Source: Shewanella electrica (GTDB taxonomy: Bacteria > Pseudomonadota > Gammaproteobacteria > Enterobacterales > Shewanellaceae). Taken from it: 64,000 nucleotides of DNA. Position 1 is the first letter of the stretch. Every line of letters begins with the position of its first letter. The stretch spans positions 453,986-517,985 of the forward strand of contig NZ_JAKOGG010000002.1 of assembly GCF_022321485.1 (NCBI RefSeq), in the 5' to 3' direction. Positions 55,056 to 63,886 of this stretch are shown here, one piece after another. Both the position numbers and the translations under genes were made by a program. Under the pieces are notes generated by a model. That model worked only from the letters and a program-made list of their open reading frames with translations, had not been told where the DNA came from and did no database searches.

Positions 55056-56819
55056 TTACTTCGGCCAGTTACCATGAGCCGCTTTGGCACGTTGTAACTT
55101 GTCATAAGCAGCAATCAACGATTGATGTTTAGTAAAGCCGGTAATGCCGTTAGCTAAGTGTAGATCGTAGCCATAAGCCTGTTGGTTGATGTGCGCTAAT
55201 GCAGCATCCAAATGCGTTGCAGTGAACATACGCTTGAACTGCGGCAGATACTGTTCCAAGTCCAATTCTTGTTCCTGCGCTTGCAAAATAGCCAGCACAG
55301 CGTGGTAGAAACGCAAACGTGGTTGGCGATCCGCTGTAATACCATAGGCATTAAAGTCTACCGTCCACTGTGCCCAATCTAATGCGTCTTCCAATTCACC
55401 TAAAGCCAACGCCAACAAACAACGCAGTTCGCCGATACGCAGCGTTGACCAAGGGCTGTTGTTGTCTACCGCAATGCCAAGTAACTGATCTAATGGTTGG
55501 AACTCATCGACATTGAGTGCATCAACTTCTTCGAGAATGGTTGCTGCCAGTTCGCTGTCGGCGTCGCCGCTGAGCCATTTATCCATTAAACGACGCAATG
55601 CTGTACCGCGGTTGTTGTTGGCAAAATGCAAATCGTCGGCTGGGTAGATCTCTGAATAACCTGGTACCAATACACGGCAGGCGTAAGTGGCAAGGTGTTC
55701 ATAGTCAGCGATATAGACGTCGGCGCCTAACTGGCGGAATTTTTCCAGCAGGAAGCTAAATTCTTCTTGAGTCGAGCCTGAGAAGTCCCAATCTGCAAAT
55801 GGATAATCACTGTCTTGCTTGAATAGATCCCAAGAGACCAAACCTGATGAATCGATAAAGTGGGTTTCAATGTTGGTGTGGTCGGCCACTTCGTCATTGT
55901 TAAATGAAGGAGTAGGGAAGATATCGAGATCTTTCAGGCCGCGACCTTGCAACAGTTCAGTTACGGTACGCTCTAATGCCACACCAAAACGTGGATGAGC
56001 GCCGAATGATGCGAAACAACCACCGTTAACTGGGTTAAACAGGGTCACGCAGATCACTGGATACTCGCCGCCTAAAGAGGCGTCAAAGCAGGTGATAGGG
56101 AAGCCTTCGGCTTCTAACTTGGCAATCGCTTCAACCACTTTTGGGTAGCGAGCTAATACTTCCGCTGGAATTTCTGGCAGTGAAATACACTCTGCAATGA
56201 TGCGGTTTTTCACGTAACGTTCAAAACACTCTGACAGCGCTTGGGTACGCGCTTCTGTCTTAGTGTTACCAGCAGACATGCCGTTACTCACATACAAGTT
56301 GCCAACGATGTTCATTGGAATATAAACCTGTTGACCATCTGATTGGCGCTCGAACGGCAGGGCGCAAACGCCGCGTGCTTCGTTAGAGGATTGCACATCC
56401 ACCAGTTGTGACATCGCCACATCTTGCTCTGGATCGTAATGTTCTTTCAGGTAATCATCCATCAAGCCCGCTGGCCAGCCTTCAGCAATTGGAAACCACT
56501 TTTCGTTGGGATAGTGTACAAACTCGCTATTAGCTATTTTTTCACCCATGTAGAAGTCAGCGAAAAAGTAGTTACAAGCTAATCGTTCAAAATATTCACC
56601 CAATGCACTCGCTAGTGCCGCATCTTTGCTGGCACCTTTACCGTTGGTAAAACAGGCTGGAGATTGTTTGTCGCGAATGTGCACTGACCATACGTTCGGT
56701 ACGGGATTCAGCCAAGAGGCCTCTTCAATGTCAAAGCCTAAGTTCACCAAACGTTGTTGCATGGTGTTGATGGACACTTCGAGGGCTTCATCTTTGCCCG
56801 GAATAAATGTGCGAGTCAT
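55056..56819 (-). CDS. ycaO: YcaO, RimO-associated protein
   Basis: I start it at ATG 56819 (MTRTFIPGKDEALE), exactly where E. coli YcaO begins, giving 587 residues; an upstream ATG at 56876 adds an unmatched tail. The YcaO ATP-binding domain is represented by SALGEYFERLACNYFFADF and NGMSAGNTKTEARTQALSECFERYV; a C-terminal tetratricopeptide-like region follows from about 400. In E. coli YcaO assists RimO in methylthiolating ribosomal protein S12. It sits next to focA, as in E. coli. It is the housekeeping type, without a RiPP precursor beside it. Confidence 0.95.
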   Translation of the reverse strand: MTRTFIPGKDEALEVSINTMQQRLVNLGFDIEEASWLNPVPNVWSVHIRDKQSPACFTNGKGASKDAALASALGEYFERLACNYFFADFYMGEKIANSEFVHYPNEKWFPIAEGWPAGLMDDYLKEHYDPEQDVAMSQLVDVQSSNEARGVCALPFERQSDGQQVYIPMNIVGNLYVSNGMSAGNTKTEARTQALSECFERYVKNRIIAECISLPEIPAEVLARYPKVVEAIAKLEAEGFPITCFDASLGGEYPVICVTLFNPVNGGCFASFGAHPRFGVALERTVTELLQGRGLKDLDIFPTPSFNNDEVADHTNIETHFIDSSGLVSWDLFKQDSDYPFADWDFSGSTQEEFSFLLEKFRQLGADVYIADYEHLATYACRVLVPGYSEIYPADDLHFANNNRGTALRRLMDKWLSGDADSELAATILEEVDALNVDEFQPLDQLLGIAVDNNSPWSTLRIGELRCLLALALGELEDALDWAQWTVDFNAYGITADRQPRLRFYHAVLAILQAQEQELDLEQYLPQFKRMFTATHLDAALAHINQQAYGYDLHLANGITGFTKHQSLIAAYDKLQRAKAAHGNWPK

Positions 56820-57023
56820 GGGATTCCAATATGTTAACCAGATCAAATTTCGCGGCATATTACCATAATTATTCATGGCGATTCTCTATCGATTTGGACT
56901 GACTTATGGCGATTTACTTTTCAACCGGCCTTGTCCGCAGAAATAGTTTTCTTATCCGCTGTAACAGTTGCTAGAATGGCGGACCATTAGACCCTCTATG
57001 CCTTAAGTAACAGGATAAAAACA

Positions 57024-58034
57024 TTGGAATTTTTATACGAATATGGGCTGTTTTTTGCCAAGGTGGCGACGGTAGTCGTGGCTGTTGCTATTGTTGTGGC
57101 AATCATTGTCGGTGCCGCCGTTAAGCCTAAGTCTGAAAAAGGTGAACTGCGTTTGTCTGATTTATCTGATGAACTTGATTCGCTAAAACATCACTTGAAT
57201 GCTGAATTAATGGATAAGAAAGCGTTTAAGCAATATGAAAAGGCACAAAAAGCGGCTGACAAACAAAAAGCTAAAGCTGATACGCCAAATCAACGTGTAT
57301 TTGTGATGGACTTTAAAGGCGGCATTGAGGCGGCTGAAGTGGCCTCGCTGCGTAAAGAGATCTCCGCGGTGTTAGCGATTGCCACACCAGATGATGAAGT
57401 CGTGGTCAATGTAGAAAGTGGCGGCGGTATGGTGCACGGCTATGGTTTGGCCTCAAGCCAATTAGTTCGTTTCCGTGAAGCCAATATTCCGCTGACCATT
57501 TGCGTAGATAAAGTCGCTGCCAGCGGCGGTTATATGATGGCCTGCGTGGCTAACACCATCATTGCCGCGCCATTTGCGATTGTTGGCTCAATTGGTGTGG
57601 TGGCGCAGTTGCCAAACTTCAACCGGTTGTTGCGTAAACATGACATCGATTACGAGCAGCACACCGCGGGTCAATTCAAGCGTACGATAACCATGTTTGG
57701 TGAAAACACTGACGAAGGCCGCGAGAAATTCCGTGAAGAGTTGGAACAGACTCATCAATTGTTTAAAGGGTTTGTTAGTCAATATCGTCCAACGCTTGAA
57801 TTAGACAAAGTGGCGACCGGCGAACATTGGTTCGGTCAACAAGCACTTGATTTAGGCTTAATTGATCAAATCGGCACCAGCGATGATTTGTTAATGCGGC
57901 TTGCGGGTGAGCGCAAAGTAGTGAAAGTGCAGTACCAAATTAAGAAGAAGCTGGCGGATAAACTGGGACATAGCGCGTCAGTATTGGTGAACAGTTGTTT
58001 AGATAGTTTGATATCGCGTAACCGCTCAGTGTAA
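57024..58034 (+). CDS. sohB: Inner-membrane peptidase SohB
   Basis: The 336-residue serine peptidase starts at TTG 57024 (AGGA 8 nt upstream), matching the E. coli start MELLSEYGLFLAK. One membrane helix (about 12-34) and a Lys-rich linker precede the S49 domain with the nucleophile Ser in AIVGSIGVVAQLPNF and the general-base Lys in DKVAASGGYM. It probably digests membrane-protein fragments. It is divergent from ycaO, with about 200 bp between them. Confidence 0.93.
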   Translation: MEFLYEYGLFFAKVATVVVAVAIVVAIIVGAAVKPKSEKGELRLSDLSDELDSLKHHLNAELMDKKAFKQYEKAQKAADKQKAKADTPNQRVFVMDFKGGIEAAEVASLRKEISAVLAIATPDDEVVVNVESGGGMVHGYGLASSQLVRFREANIPLTICVDKVAASGGYMMACVANTIIAAPFAIVGSIGVVAQLPNFNRLLRKHDIDYEQHTAGQFKRTITMFGENTDEGREKFREELEQTHQLFKGFVSQYRPTLELDKVATGEHWFGQQALDLGLIDQIGTSDDLLMRLAGERKVVKVQYQIKKKLADKLGHSASVLVNSCLDSLISRNRSV

Positions 58035-58058
58035 TCGCACTCATCGTGTGCGTAATAG

Positions 58059-58083
58059 AAAGGCCAGTATTTCACTGGCCTTT
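58059..58083. terminator. Bidirectional terminator after sohB
   Basis: AAAGGCCAGT (58059-58068) pairs with ACTGGCCTTT (58074-58083) and continues into T-rich sequence. It lies between sohB and the convergent gene at 58135. Confidence 0.8.
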
Positions 58084-58134
58084 TGCTTTTCACTCTAAAT
58101 CACCACATGTTGCAATGGCGAGAGTTGGAATAAT

Positions 58135-59190
58135 TTAGAGCAAGTAGCTGATGTGTTGATAGAAACGAACCGTCAGCACCTGTTTTTTAGGTTCCAAACC
58201 AATAGATTTAGCAAAGTCTTTTAATGCTGCTTCTACTTGGTTCATATAGCGGCAGTAACCTGGCTCGGCATAATCTTGCTGAGTCGCCACTAAGATAAAA
58301 TCTACCGCTTCCACCATGTGGTTGCCGTCCCAATACGCTTGAAATTGTGGCTCGTTATCTTGTGGATTAAAGCCAATGTGCTGTGTTTCCGCGGTTTTCC
58401 CCAGTTTTTCAAACTTACTGTTACGCACCAATGGTGTTAAACCGTTTCCTACCATCGCCACATGTTTCAGATGACGTTGGTTAACTGCGGTGAGGAAATG
58501 ATCTTGCAAATATTGGTACAGGCCTTGGGTTGTGTGTGCTTCGGCTTGTAAACGTTGTTTTAATTGACGTGACAATGGCAACGTCACTTTTACGTGTGCG
58601 GTAGACGTGTAGTCAGCAGGTAGTTCACAGCCGCGTGATTTGTAACGCATGTAGATATTACGCAGTTTGTAGCCATAGGTTTCAGCGCTACCTTTCGCTG
58701 CTGCGAACAGGTCATATGACATCTGTTGGTGATCACGCACTTTTAACGGCTGCGATTGTTTTGGCAGTACCGCCATCAGCTTATTCATTACCATGCGCAC
58801 GTTATTGTGGAATGCGGCGGCGTTGGCGCGAATATCGTTGCCAGTAGCAAGGAACAGAAAGCGCAGTTTGCGGGCACGATAGTTGGCATCAAAGAACAGG
58901 TTCTGTGCTTCGTGATGTTCTGGGTCGTAGAAAAACAGGATCTGCTCAGCGGTTTGCAGCGTGTAGGCCTCTGTATGAAAACGCACTACTGGCAATTTAT
59001 CGTTAGCAATAACGTGCACATTGAATAACTGGTGCACATCTGTCAGCTTAAAAAATTCTTCGGCAATTTGTTTGTAGCATTGGCTGACATCGGTGTAATT
59101 TGCCAACAGTTCGTCGGTCAATTTAAGGTCAGCGCTGATATATTGGTTGGTACGCGTTGAAAGCGGTACATAAAGTTTTGACTGTGACAT
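58135..59190 (-). CDS. DUF3083-like conserved protein
   Basis: The 351-residue soluble protein starts MSQSKLYVPLSTRTNQYI, which I associate with the DUF3083 family of Shewanella and related marine bacteria. It has no signal peptide, membrane segment or catalytic motif that I can identify. Segments NVRMVMNKLMAVLPKQSQPLKVRDHQ and the C-terminal VRFYQHISYLL look well structured. A PLSRQLKQRL segment could contact nucleic acid, but this is speculation. It is single-gene, opposite the GNAT gene. Function is unknown. Confidence 0.7.
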   Translation of the reverse strand: MSQSKLYVPLSTRTNQYISADLKLTDELLANYTDVSQCYKQIAEEFFKLTDVHQLFNVHVIANDKLPVVRFHTEAYTLQTAEQILFFYDPEHHEAQNLFFDANYRARKLRFLFLATGNDIRANAAAFHNNVRMVMNKLMAVLPKQSQPLKVRDHQQMSYDLFAAAKGSAETYGYKLRNIYMRYKSRGCELPADYTSTAHVKVTLPLSRQLKQRLQAEAHTTQGLYQYLQDHFLTAVNQRHLKHVAMVGNGLTPLVRNSKFEKLGKTAETQHIGFNPQDNEPQFQAYWDGNHMVEAVDFILVATQQDYAEPGYCRYMNQVEAALKDFAKSIGLEPKKQVLTVRFYQHISYLL

Positions 59191-59335
59191 ATTGACTCCA
59201 AGGGGGCGGTTAAACTTTGTGCGTATTGTAGTCCTGAGTCTTATTCGAAAACATAGATTAGCGCATGATTTATGAGAGATATTTTTTCATGTATCTTTTA
59301 CTTTGTATTAATTTTTCTAATGGAAAGGAGATCTG

Positions 59336-59839
59336 GTGATAATTTGTGAAACCGGAAGATTAGTCATCCGCGAGTTTGAAATACGCGATGCTGCTAGCTT
59401 ATATGCGCTTAATTCTTGTCCAGAGATCATGCAGTTTATTCCGGGTAAACCATCAGCCAGTGTTGTGGAGGCTGAGAAAATCTTACGCGAAGTTATCTTA
59501 GAAGATTATCGGCAACAGGGGTTTGGCCGCTGGGCTGTTGAACATAAACAGAATGGCGAAGTGATTGGTTTTTGTGGGCCTAAATATCTCCCCGATTTTG
59601 ACAAGGTGGAACTTGGTTATCGGTACTTCAAACCTTATTGGGGCAAAGGTATTGGCTATGAAGCGGCATTGGCAGTGTTAGCTGTGATGCCAGACTATTG
59701 TCATTGCCAAGATGTTATTGCACTTATCGATCCGGATAATATTGGTTCTGCTAAGCTCGCTCAAAAATTACATATGCATGTTATGGGAATGAGCGAGCTG
59801 TTAGGGCGACCAATGCAGATTTACCACAAATGGCTGTAA
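59336..59839 (+). CDS. GNAT-family N-acetyltransferase (RimJ/RimL type)
   Basis: The 167-residue protein begins at GTG 59336 after AAGGAG. It follows the Acetyltransf_3 pattern: TGRLVIREFEIRDAASLYAL, IGFCGPKYLPDFDKVELGYRY and the acetyl-CoA loop KPYWGKGIGYEAALAVL, then IDPDNIGSAKLAQKLHM. Such enzymes acetylate protein N-termini, antibiotics or small amines; the substrate cannot be inferred. It is convergent with tesA, with only 3 bp between the stop codons. Confidence 0.85.
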   Translation: MIICETGRLVIREFEIRDAASLYALNSCPEIMQFIPGKPSASVVEAEKILREVILEDYRQQGFGRWAVEHKQNGEVIGFCGPKYLPDFDKVELGYRYFKPYWGKGIGYEAALAVLAVMPDYCHCQDVIALIDPDNIGSAKLAQKLHMHVMGMSELLGRPMQIYHKWL

Positions 59840-59842
59840 TTT

Positions 59843-60523
59843 TTAATTCGCGCTTAATTGTTGCTGGTTAGGGTGATTTACCGTGTTTGCACTCACGCTG
59901 TTAAGCGCTTTTTCAACGTAAGGCAGCATAAACTCGGTGATTTTGGGTTGAGCTTGTTTGTTGGGGTGGATGCCATCCCGTTGCATCAGCTCTGGATGGG
60001 GCGCAATTTCTTTCATAAAAAATGGAATTAACGTGACTTCGCTATCTTGCGCAAGTGTCTGATACACATTCATAAACGCTTTTTCATAGCGCGGGCCATA
60101 GTTCGGTGGCACCATGACTTCGGAGAGCATAACTTGTGCGCCAGATTGCTTAGCCAAGGCGATCATTTTTGTAAGATTGTTTTGTAGCTGTTGCGGTGGA
60201 AAGCCTCTTAACCCATCATTTCCACCAAGTTCTATTAAAACGATGTCAGGTGCAGCAGAGTCAAGCAATGCTGGTAGTCGCCTAAGACCTCCTGCGGAGG
60301 TTTCACCGCTTACCGAACCGTTGACTAATGTATGCTCAGGAAGAGCTTTACGAAGCCCTTCAACCCAGCCATCTTTTTCATTCAGGCCATAACTTGCGCC
60401 AAGGCTATCGCCCACAATCAACATTGTGGCAGCATGGCTAGAGACAGACACCATCACCAAACACAGTGGTAATAGCGCCACAGGACGAAAACATAAGGAA
60501 GCGATTTTGAACAACAGTGCCAT
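59843..60523 (-). CDS. tesA: Periplasmic thioesterase I / lysophospholipase L1
   Basis: The 226-residue SGNH hydrolase has a signal peptide (about residues 1-31, ending SSHA) and blocks I-V: GDSLGASYG (nucleophile S40), GSVSGETS, ELGGNDGLRG and QRDGIHPN (Asp and His). E. coli TesA has the same layout at 208 residues; the extra C-terminal 20 residues here are Asn/Gln-rich. It hydrolyses acyl thioesters and esters in the periplasm. I start it at ATG 60523 (GGGAAAC upstream); the frame stays open further upstream only because it is antisense to ybbA. Its first codons overlap those of ybbA on the other strand. Confidence 0.93.
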   Translation of the reverse strand: MALLFKIASLCFRPVALLPLCLVMVSVSSHAATMLIVGDSLGASYGLNEKDGWVEGLRKALPEHTLVNGSVSGETSAGGLRRLPALLDSAAPDIVLIELGGNDGLRGFPPQQLQNNLTKMIALAKQSGAQVMLSEVMVPPNYGPRYEKAFMNVYQTLAQDSEVTLIPFFMKEIAPHPELMQRDGIHPNKQAQPKITEFMLPYVEKALNSVSANTVNHPNQQQLSAN

Positions 60524-61205
60524 AAAAGTTTCCCAACTGATTAAGACAGTAACAACACAGGAAGGTGAGCTGACTATCCTGAAAGGCATCAATATGGATG
60601 TCAAGCATGGTGAAAGCGTCGCTATCTTAGGGCCGTCTGGCTCGGGTAAGTCAACCCTGCTGGGTTTGTTAGCCGCGTTAGATTCGCCAAGCGAAGGTGA
60701 AATCAGTTTAGACGGCGTATCATTGGTTGGCTTAGATGAAGAGCAAAAGGCCGCGCTGCGTAAGCAGAAAATCAGTTTTATCTTCCAATCATTTATGTTG
60801 GTTGACACGCTTACGGCGTTAGAAAACGTCATGCTCCCCGCTGAATTGGCCGGCATCAAAGATGCGCGCGCCAAAGCGGAACAGATGCTTAATCGGGTCG
60901 GGCTTGCACACCGCTTGGGGCACTTGCCTAAGCAATTGTCCGGTGGTGAGCAGCAGCGAGTGGCGATTGCCCGGGCGTTTATCGCGGAGCCCAAAGTGCT
61001 GTTTGCCGATGAACCAACCGGAAATCTTGATAAGCACAACGCCGATCGTGTCGCAGACATGCTATTTACCATGAACCGCGAAAGCGCCACCACCTTGGTG
61101 CTAGTGACACACGATTTGCAATTAGCCAAGCGTTGTCAGCGCCAACTTGAGATGGCCGATGGTCAGCTATTTGAACTGGCGCCGCAGGAGCAGGAGGTAA
61201 GCTGA
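60507..61205 (+). CDS. ybbA: ABC transporter ATP-binding protein YbbA
   Basis: The 232-residue ATPase matches E. coli YbbA: Walker A GPSGSGKST, Q-loop FQSFMLVDTLTALENV, signature LSGGEQQR, Walker B VLFADEPTGNLD and H-loop VTHD. The only start that fits is TTG 60507, with AAGGAAG about 5 nt upstream; no ATG exists before the conserved region. It therefore overlaps the tesA start by 17 bp on the opposite strand. With YbbP it forms a MacB/LolD-class mechanotransmission-type ABC system; substrate unknown. Confidence 0.92.
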   Translation: MNNSAIKVSQLIKTVTTQEGELTILKGINMDVKHGESVAILGPSGSGKSTLLGLLAALDSPSEGEISLDGVSLVGLDEEQKAALRKQKISFIFQSFMLVDTLTALENVMLPAELAGIKDARAKAEQMLNRVGLAHRLGHLPKQLSGGEQQRVAIARAFIAEPKVLFADEPTGNLDKHNADRVADMLFTMNRESATTLVLVTHDLQLAKRCQRQLEMADGQLFELAPQEQEVS

Positions 61206-63658
61206 TGGAATGGCAATTAGCTTGGCGGCTATTTAATCGCGAATTAAAGCAAGGACAACTATTGCTGATTATTCTGGCGCTGACGTTAGCGGTGCTGTCT
61301 GTCACCGGCTTAGCGCGAGTGAGTGAGCGATTGCAGGTGGCAATCAACGGTCAAGCGGCCAAGTTTATCGCCGCAGATCGCATCATCAACTCACCGCAGC
61401 CACTAGACGAGAAAATTCTCACTCAGAGTGAGCAGCTTGGGCTGCAATTGTCGCGCAGCTTGCAGTTTAACTCGATGGTGTACGCGGGCGAAGCGTTTCA
61501 ATTAGTGACCGTACGTGCGGTAGATGAGCACTATCCACTCAAAGGTAAAGTGGAGTTAGCTGCTGGTGAGGGGCAAATCCTACAGCATGGGCAGCTTTGG
61601 TATGAGACGCGTCTGGCGGGATTACTCAATTCGCCACAGCAAGTGGAGTTAGGTAACAGTAGGCTAACAATGGCCGCCGAAATTTTGCGCCTGCCCGATG
61701 GTGGCTTTAACCTGTTTGCTTCGTCACCGGTGGTGATGATGCGTTTGGATGACGTGCCTGCTACCGGCGTAGTGCAGCCGGGAAGTCGGGTGACTTATCT
61801 GTATCAATTTGCTGGTGATGCGAATGCGTTAACCGCGTTTGAAGAGTATGCCAAGCCGCTGCTGAGTAATTCACAACGCTGGGTTGATGTGCAATCTGGC
61901 GATTCTCCAATAGCATCAGCGGTAAATCGTGCGGAACGTTTTCTACTGTTAGCTAGTTTGTTGGGGATTGCTTTAGCGTGCGCGGCAATTGGTATTGCAG
62001 CCCAACGTTATTGCCAACGTCACTACGACGTAGTTGCCATGTTAAAAACCTTTGGGGCATCGGCAAAACAGATCCGCTCACTGTTTGGTATGCATCTACT
62101 GTTGGTGACATGTGTTGGCGTGGTACTCGGACTATTTGGCGGTTTTCTACTTGATATGGCGATCACGCCCGCATTACCTGCTGAAATTGCGGCATACGAA
62201 GCGCCGCTTTGGCGTCCAGTGCTGCTGGGCATTGCGACGGGTTTTATCAGTGCGTTGATGTTTTCTGCCTTCCCGTTGATGAAGTTGCTCGCCATTCCGC
62301 CGCTGCGTGTATTACAACGCGACTTAGAAACGTCCAAGTTTGCTAATTGGTTACATCCACTACTCAGTTTGGCCGCAATGGCGTTACTGGGCTGGATGTA
62401 CTCGCGTTCGTTAACACTGACGTTAACCGTCGTAGCGAGTGTGGTGTTATTGGGCTTGTTGTTGGTGTTGATGGGGTATCTGCTGATCCGCTTAGGTCGT
62501 TCGGTGGGTATGAAAACGACCAGCCCTGTGTCGTTAGCGCTGGCGGGGTTGCGTCGGCGCGCGCGGCAAAACTCAATCCAGTTGGTTGGTTTTTCCAGCG
62601 CATTAGTGTTGTTACTAACGATTTTGGCGTTACGTCAAGATCTGCTCAATGAGTGGCAAAAACAGCTGCCTGAAGATGCGCCCAATTATTTCTTAGTCAA
62701 TATCGCCCCTGAAGAAGTTGAGCCGTTACAGGCGTTTATGGATAGCCATCAAATTGTTGCAACGGATATCTATCCGGTGATCCGTGGTCGATTAAGTGCC
62801 ATCAATGATGAAGAAGTGATTACCCGCGAGCAGCAAGAGCAGGGCGAGCGCGGCAGATTAGGGATCTCGCGTGAACTCAATCTGACCTGGCGAGACACTT
62901 TACCGCCAAACAACGACATTTTAGAAGGGCACTTTAATCAGAGTGCGGATGAAGTGTCTGTCGAGTCAGGCGTCGCAGAGCGTTTAGGCATTTCGCTGGG
63001 AGACAAGTTAACCTTTATCATCGATAACCAAGCGGTTGATGTAAAAGTTGCCAGTATCCGTTCGGTGCAATGGGAAACATTACAACCTAACTTCTTTATG
63101 ATTTTCTCCAAAGAAGCATTGGCCCCGTTTATGTTTACCTCGATGGCGAGTTTCCATTTGGCCGACGAGCAAAAGCATGTGGTGCTGGCGCTGATCAAAC
63201 AATTTCCAACGGTATCGATTATTGATATCGGCGCCATGATGGAACAGTTGCGTGGCATCGTTTCGCAGGTGTCGTTGGCGCTGACATTAGTGTTGGTGAT
63301 GGTTATTTTGGCGAGTGCATTGGTGATGATCGCACAGACTGAAGCGGGCATGGCGAGTCGCCAGAAAGAACTGGCAGTGCTGAGAACTTTCGGTGCCTCC
63401 GGTGGACTACTTCGTTGGGCGACTACACTCGAATTTGCCATTCTCGGCGGCGTTGCTGGCGTACTAGCAGTAACCGTTGCTGAATTTGCATTATGGATTT
63501 TGAAAACACAGATCTTTGAACTGCAAGTGTCGGCACATTACTTATGGTGGTGGTTAGCCCCTCTCAGTGGTGCAATACTGGTGGCTTTACTTGGGCTTTG
63601 GCGTTGTGCTGGATTGCTAAGAAAGTCTTGTGGTGACTTGCTCAAGCTAGAAGCGTAG
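61205..63658 (+). CDS. ybbP: FtsX-family ABC permease YbbP
   Basis: The 817-residue protein has an N-terminal membrane helix (about 18-38), a periplasmic domain, three or four helices in the middle (about 240-410) and another set near the C-terminus, the double FtsX arrangement of YbbP. Landmark segments are LASLLGIALACAAIGIAAQRY, DVVAMLKTFGASAKQIRSLFG and the duplicate KELAVLRTFGASGGLLRWATT. The start overlaps the ybbA stop (TGATG). It probably acts on envelope lipids or lipoproteins together with TesA-linked physiology; this is inferred from gene order conserved with E. coli. Confidence 0.92.
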   Translation: MEWQLAWRLFNRELKQGQLLLIILALTLAVLSVTGLARVSERLQVAINGQAAKFIAADRIINSPQPLDEKILTQSEQLGLQLSRSLQFNSMVYAGEAFQLVTVRAVDEHYPLKGKVELAAGEGQILQHGQLWYETRLAGLLNSPQQVELGNSRLTMAAEILRLPDGGFNLFASSPVVMMRLDDVPATGVVQPGSRVTYLYQFAGDANALTAFEEYAKPLLSNSQRWVDVQSGDSPIASAVNRAERFLLLASLLGIALACAAIGIAAQRYCQRHYDVVAMLKTFGASAKQIRSLFGMHLLLVTCVGVVLGLFGGFLLDMAITPALPAEIAAYEAPLWRPVLLGIATGFISALMFSAFPLMKLLAIPPLRVLQRDLETSKFANWLHPLLSLAAMALLGWMYSRSLTLTLTVVASVVLLGLLLVLMGYLLIRLGRSVGMKTTSPVSLALAGLRRRARQNSIQLVGFSSALVLLLTILALRQDLLNEWQKQLPEDAPNYFLVNIAPEEVEPLQAFMDSHQIVATDIYPVIRGRLSAINDEEVITREQQEQGERGRLGISRELNLTWRDTLPPNNDILEGHFNQSADEVSVESGVAERLGISLGDKLTFIIDNQAVDVKVASIRSVQWETLQPNFFMIFSKEALAPFMFTSMASFHLADEQKHVVLALIKQFPTVSIIDIGAMMEQLRGIVSQVSLALTLVLVMVILASALVMIAQTEAGMASRQKELAVLRTFGASGGLLRWATTLEFAILGGVAGVLAVTVAEFALWILKTQIFELQVSAHYLWWWLAPLSGAILVALLGLWRCAGLLRKSCGDLLKLEA

Positions 63659-63705
63659 CTGATGTTTTTAGCCTGTTGCAGCGTTTGTGCAACTGGTAGA
63701 TGTCA

Positions 63706-63728
63706 AAAAGGGAGCTTTGCTCCCTTTT
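63706..63728. terminator. Bidirectional terminator after ybbP and the small-peptide unit
   Basis: AAAAGGGAGC (63706-63715), loop TTT, GCTCCCTTTT (63719-63728). It ends ybbP on the plus strand and, on the minus strand, ends the unit holding the two small genes at 63760 and 63887. Confidence 0.85.
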
Positions 63729-63759
63729 GTATTGCGTAAGCGCATCTAACAGGTACAAC

Positions 63760-63876
63760 CTAATTCCACCAACCTTTGGCATTGACAACTTCTAGTTCGA
63801 TTAAACCTTGAGGCAACTCAGCTTTTTTCCGTTGTTGCTTAGCCAAGCCGAGTATTTTTCTGATTTTAGTCAGCAT
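63760..63876 (-). CDS. 38-residue peptide ending GWWN, candidate RiPP precursor
   Basis: The ATG at 63876 has AAGG 8 nt upstream and begins 10 bp after the stop of the repeat peptide gene. The peptide opens with a basic amphipathic stretch (MLTKIRKILGLAKQQRKK), continues AELPQGLIELEVV and ends NAKGWWN. The AEL-x4-I-x-L core resembles the AELASVPYIKL unit of the neighbouring repeat peptide. The C-terminal Trp-Trp-Asn has the aromatic-x-Asn arrangement that some radical-SAM cyclophane enzymes modify. There is no Cys, signal peptide or Gly-Gly site. The RiPP role is inference. Confidence 0.6.
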   Translation of the reverse strand: MLTKIRKILGLAKQQRKKAELPQGLIELEVVNAKGWWN

Positions 63877-63886
63877 AGCGGTTGCC

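Noticed and set aside
55056-56819. YcaO as a RiPP azoline-forming enzyme linked to the small peptides
   Set aside because: The protein follows E. coli YcaO along its whole length, sits next to focA as in E. coli, and is 7 kb away on an unrelated transcript; no precursor lies beside it.
60524-61129. A 428-residue minus-strand frame extending tesA upstream
   Set aside because: The extra 202 codons are antisense to ybbA; the signal peptide of TesA begins at 60523 behind a ribosome site.
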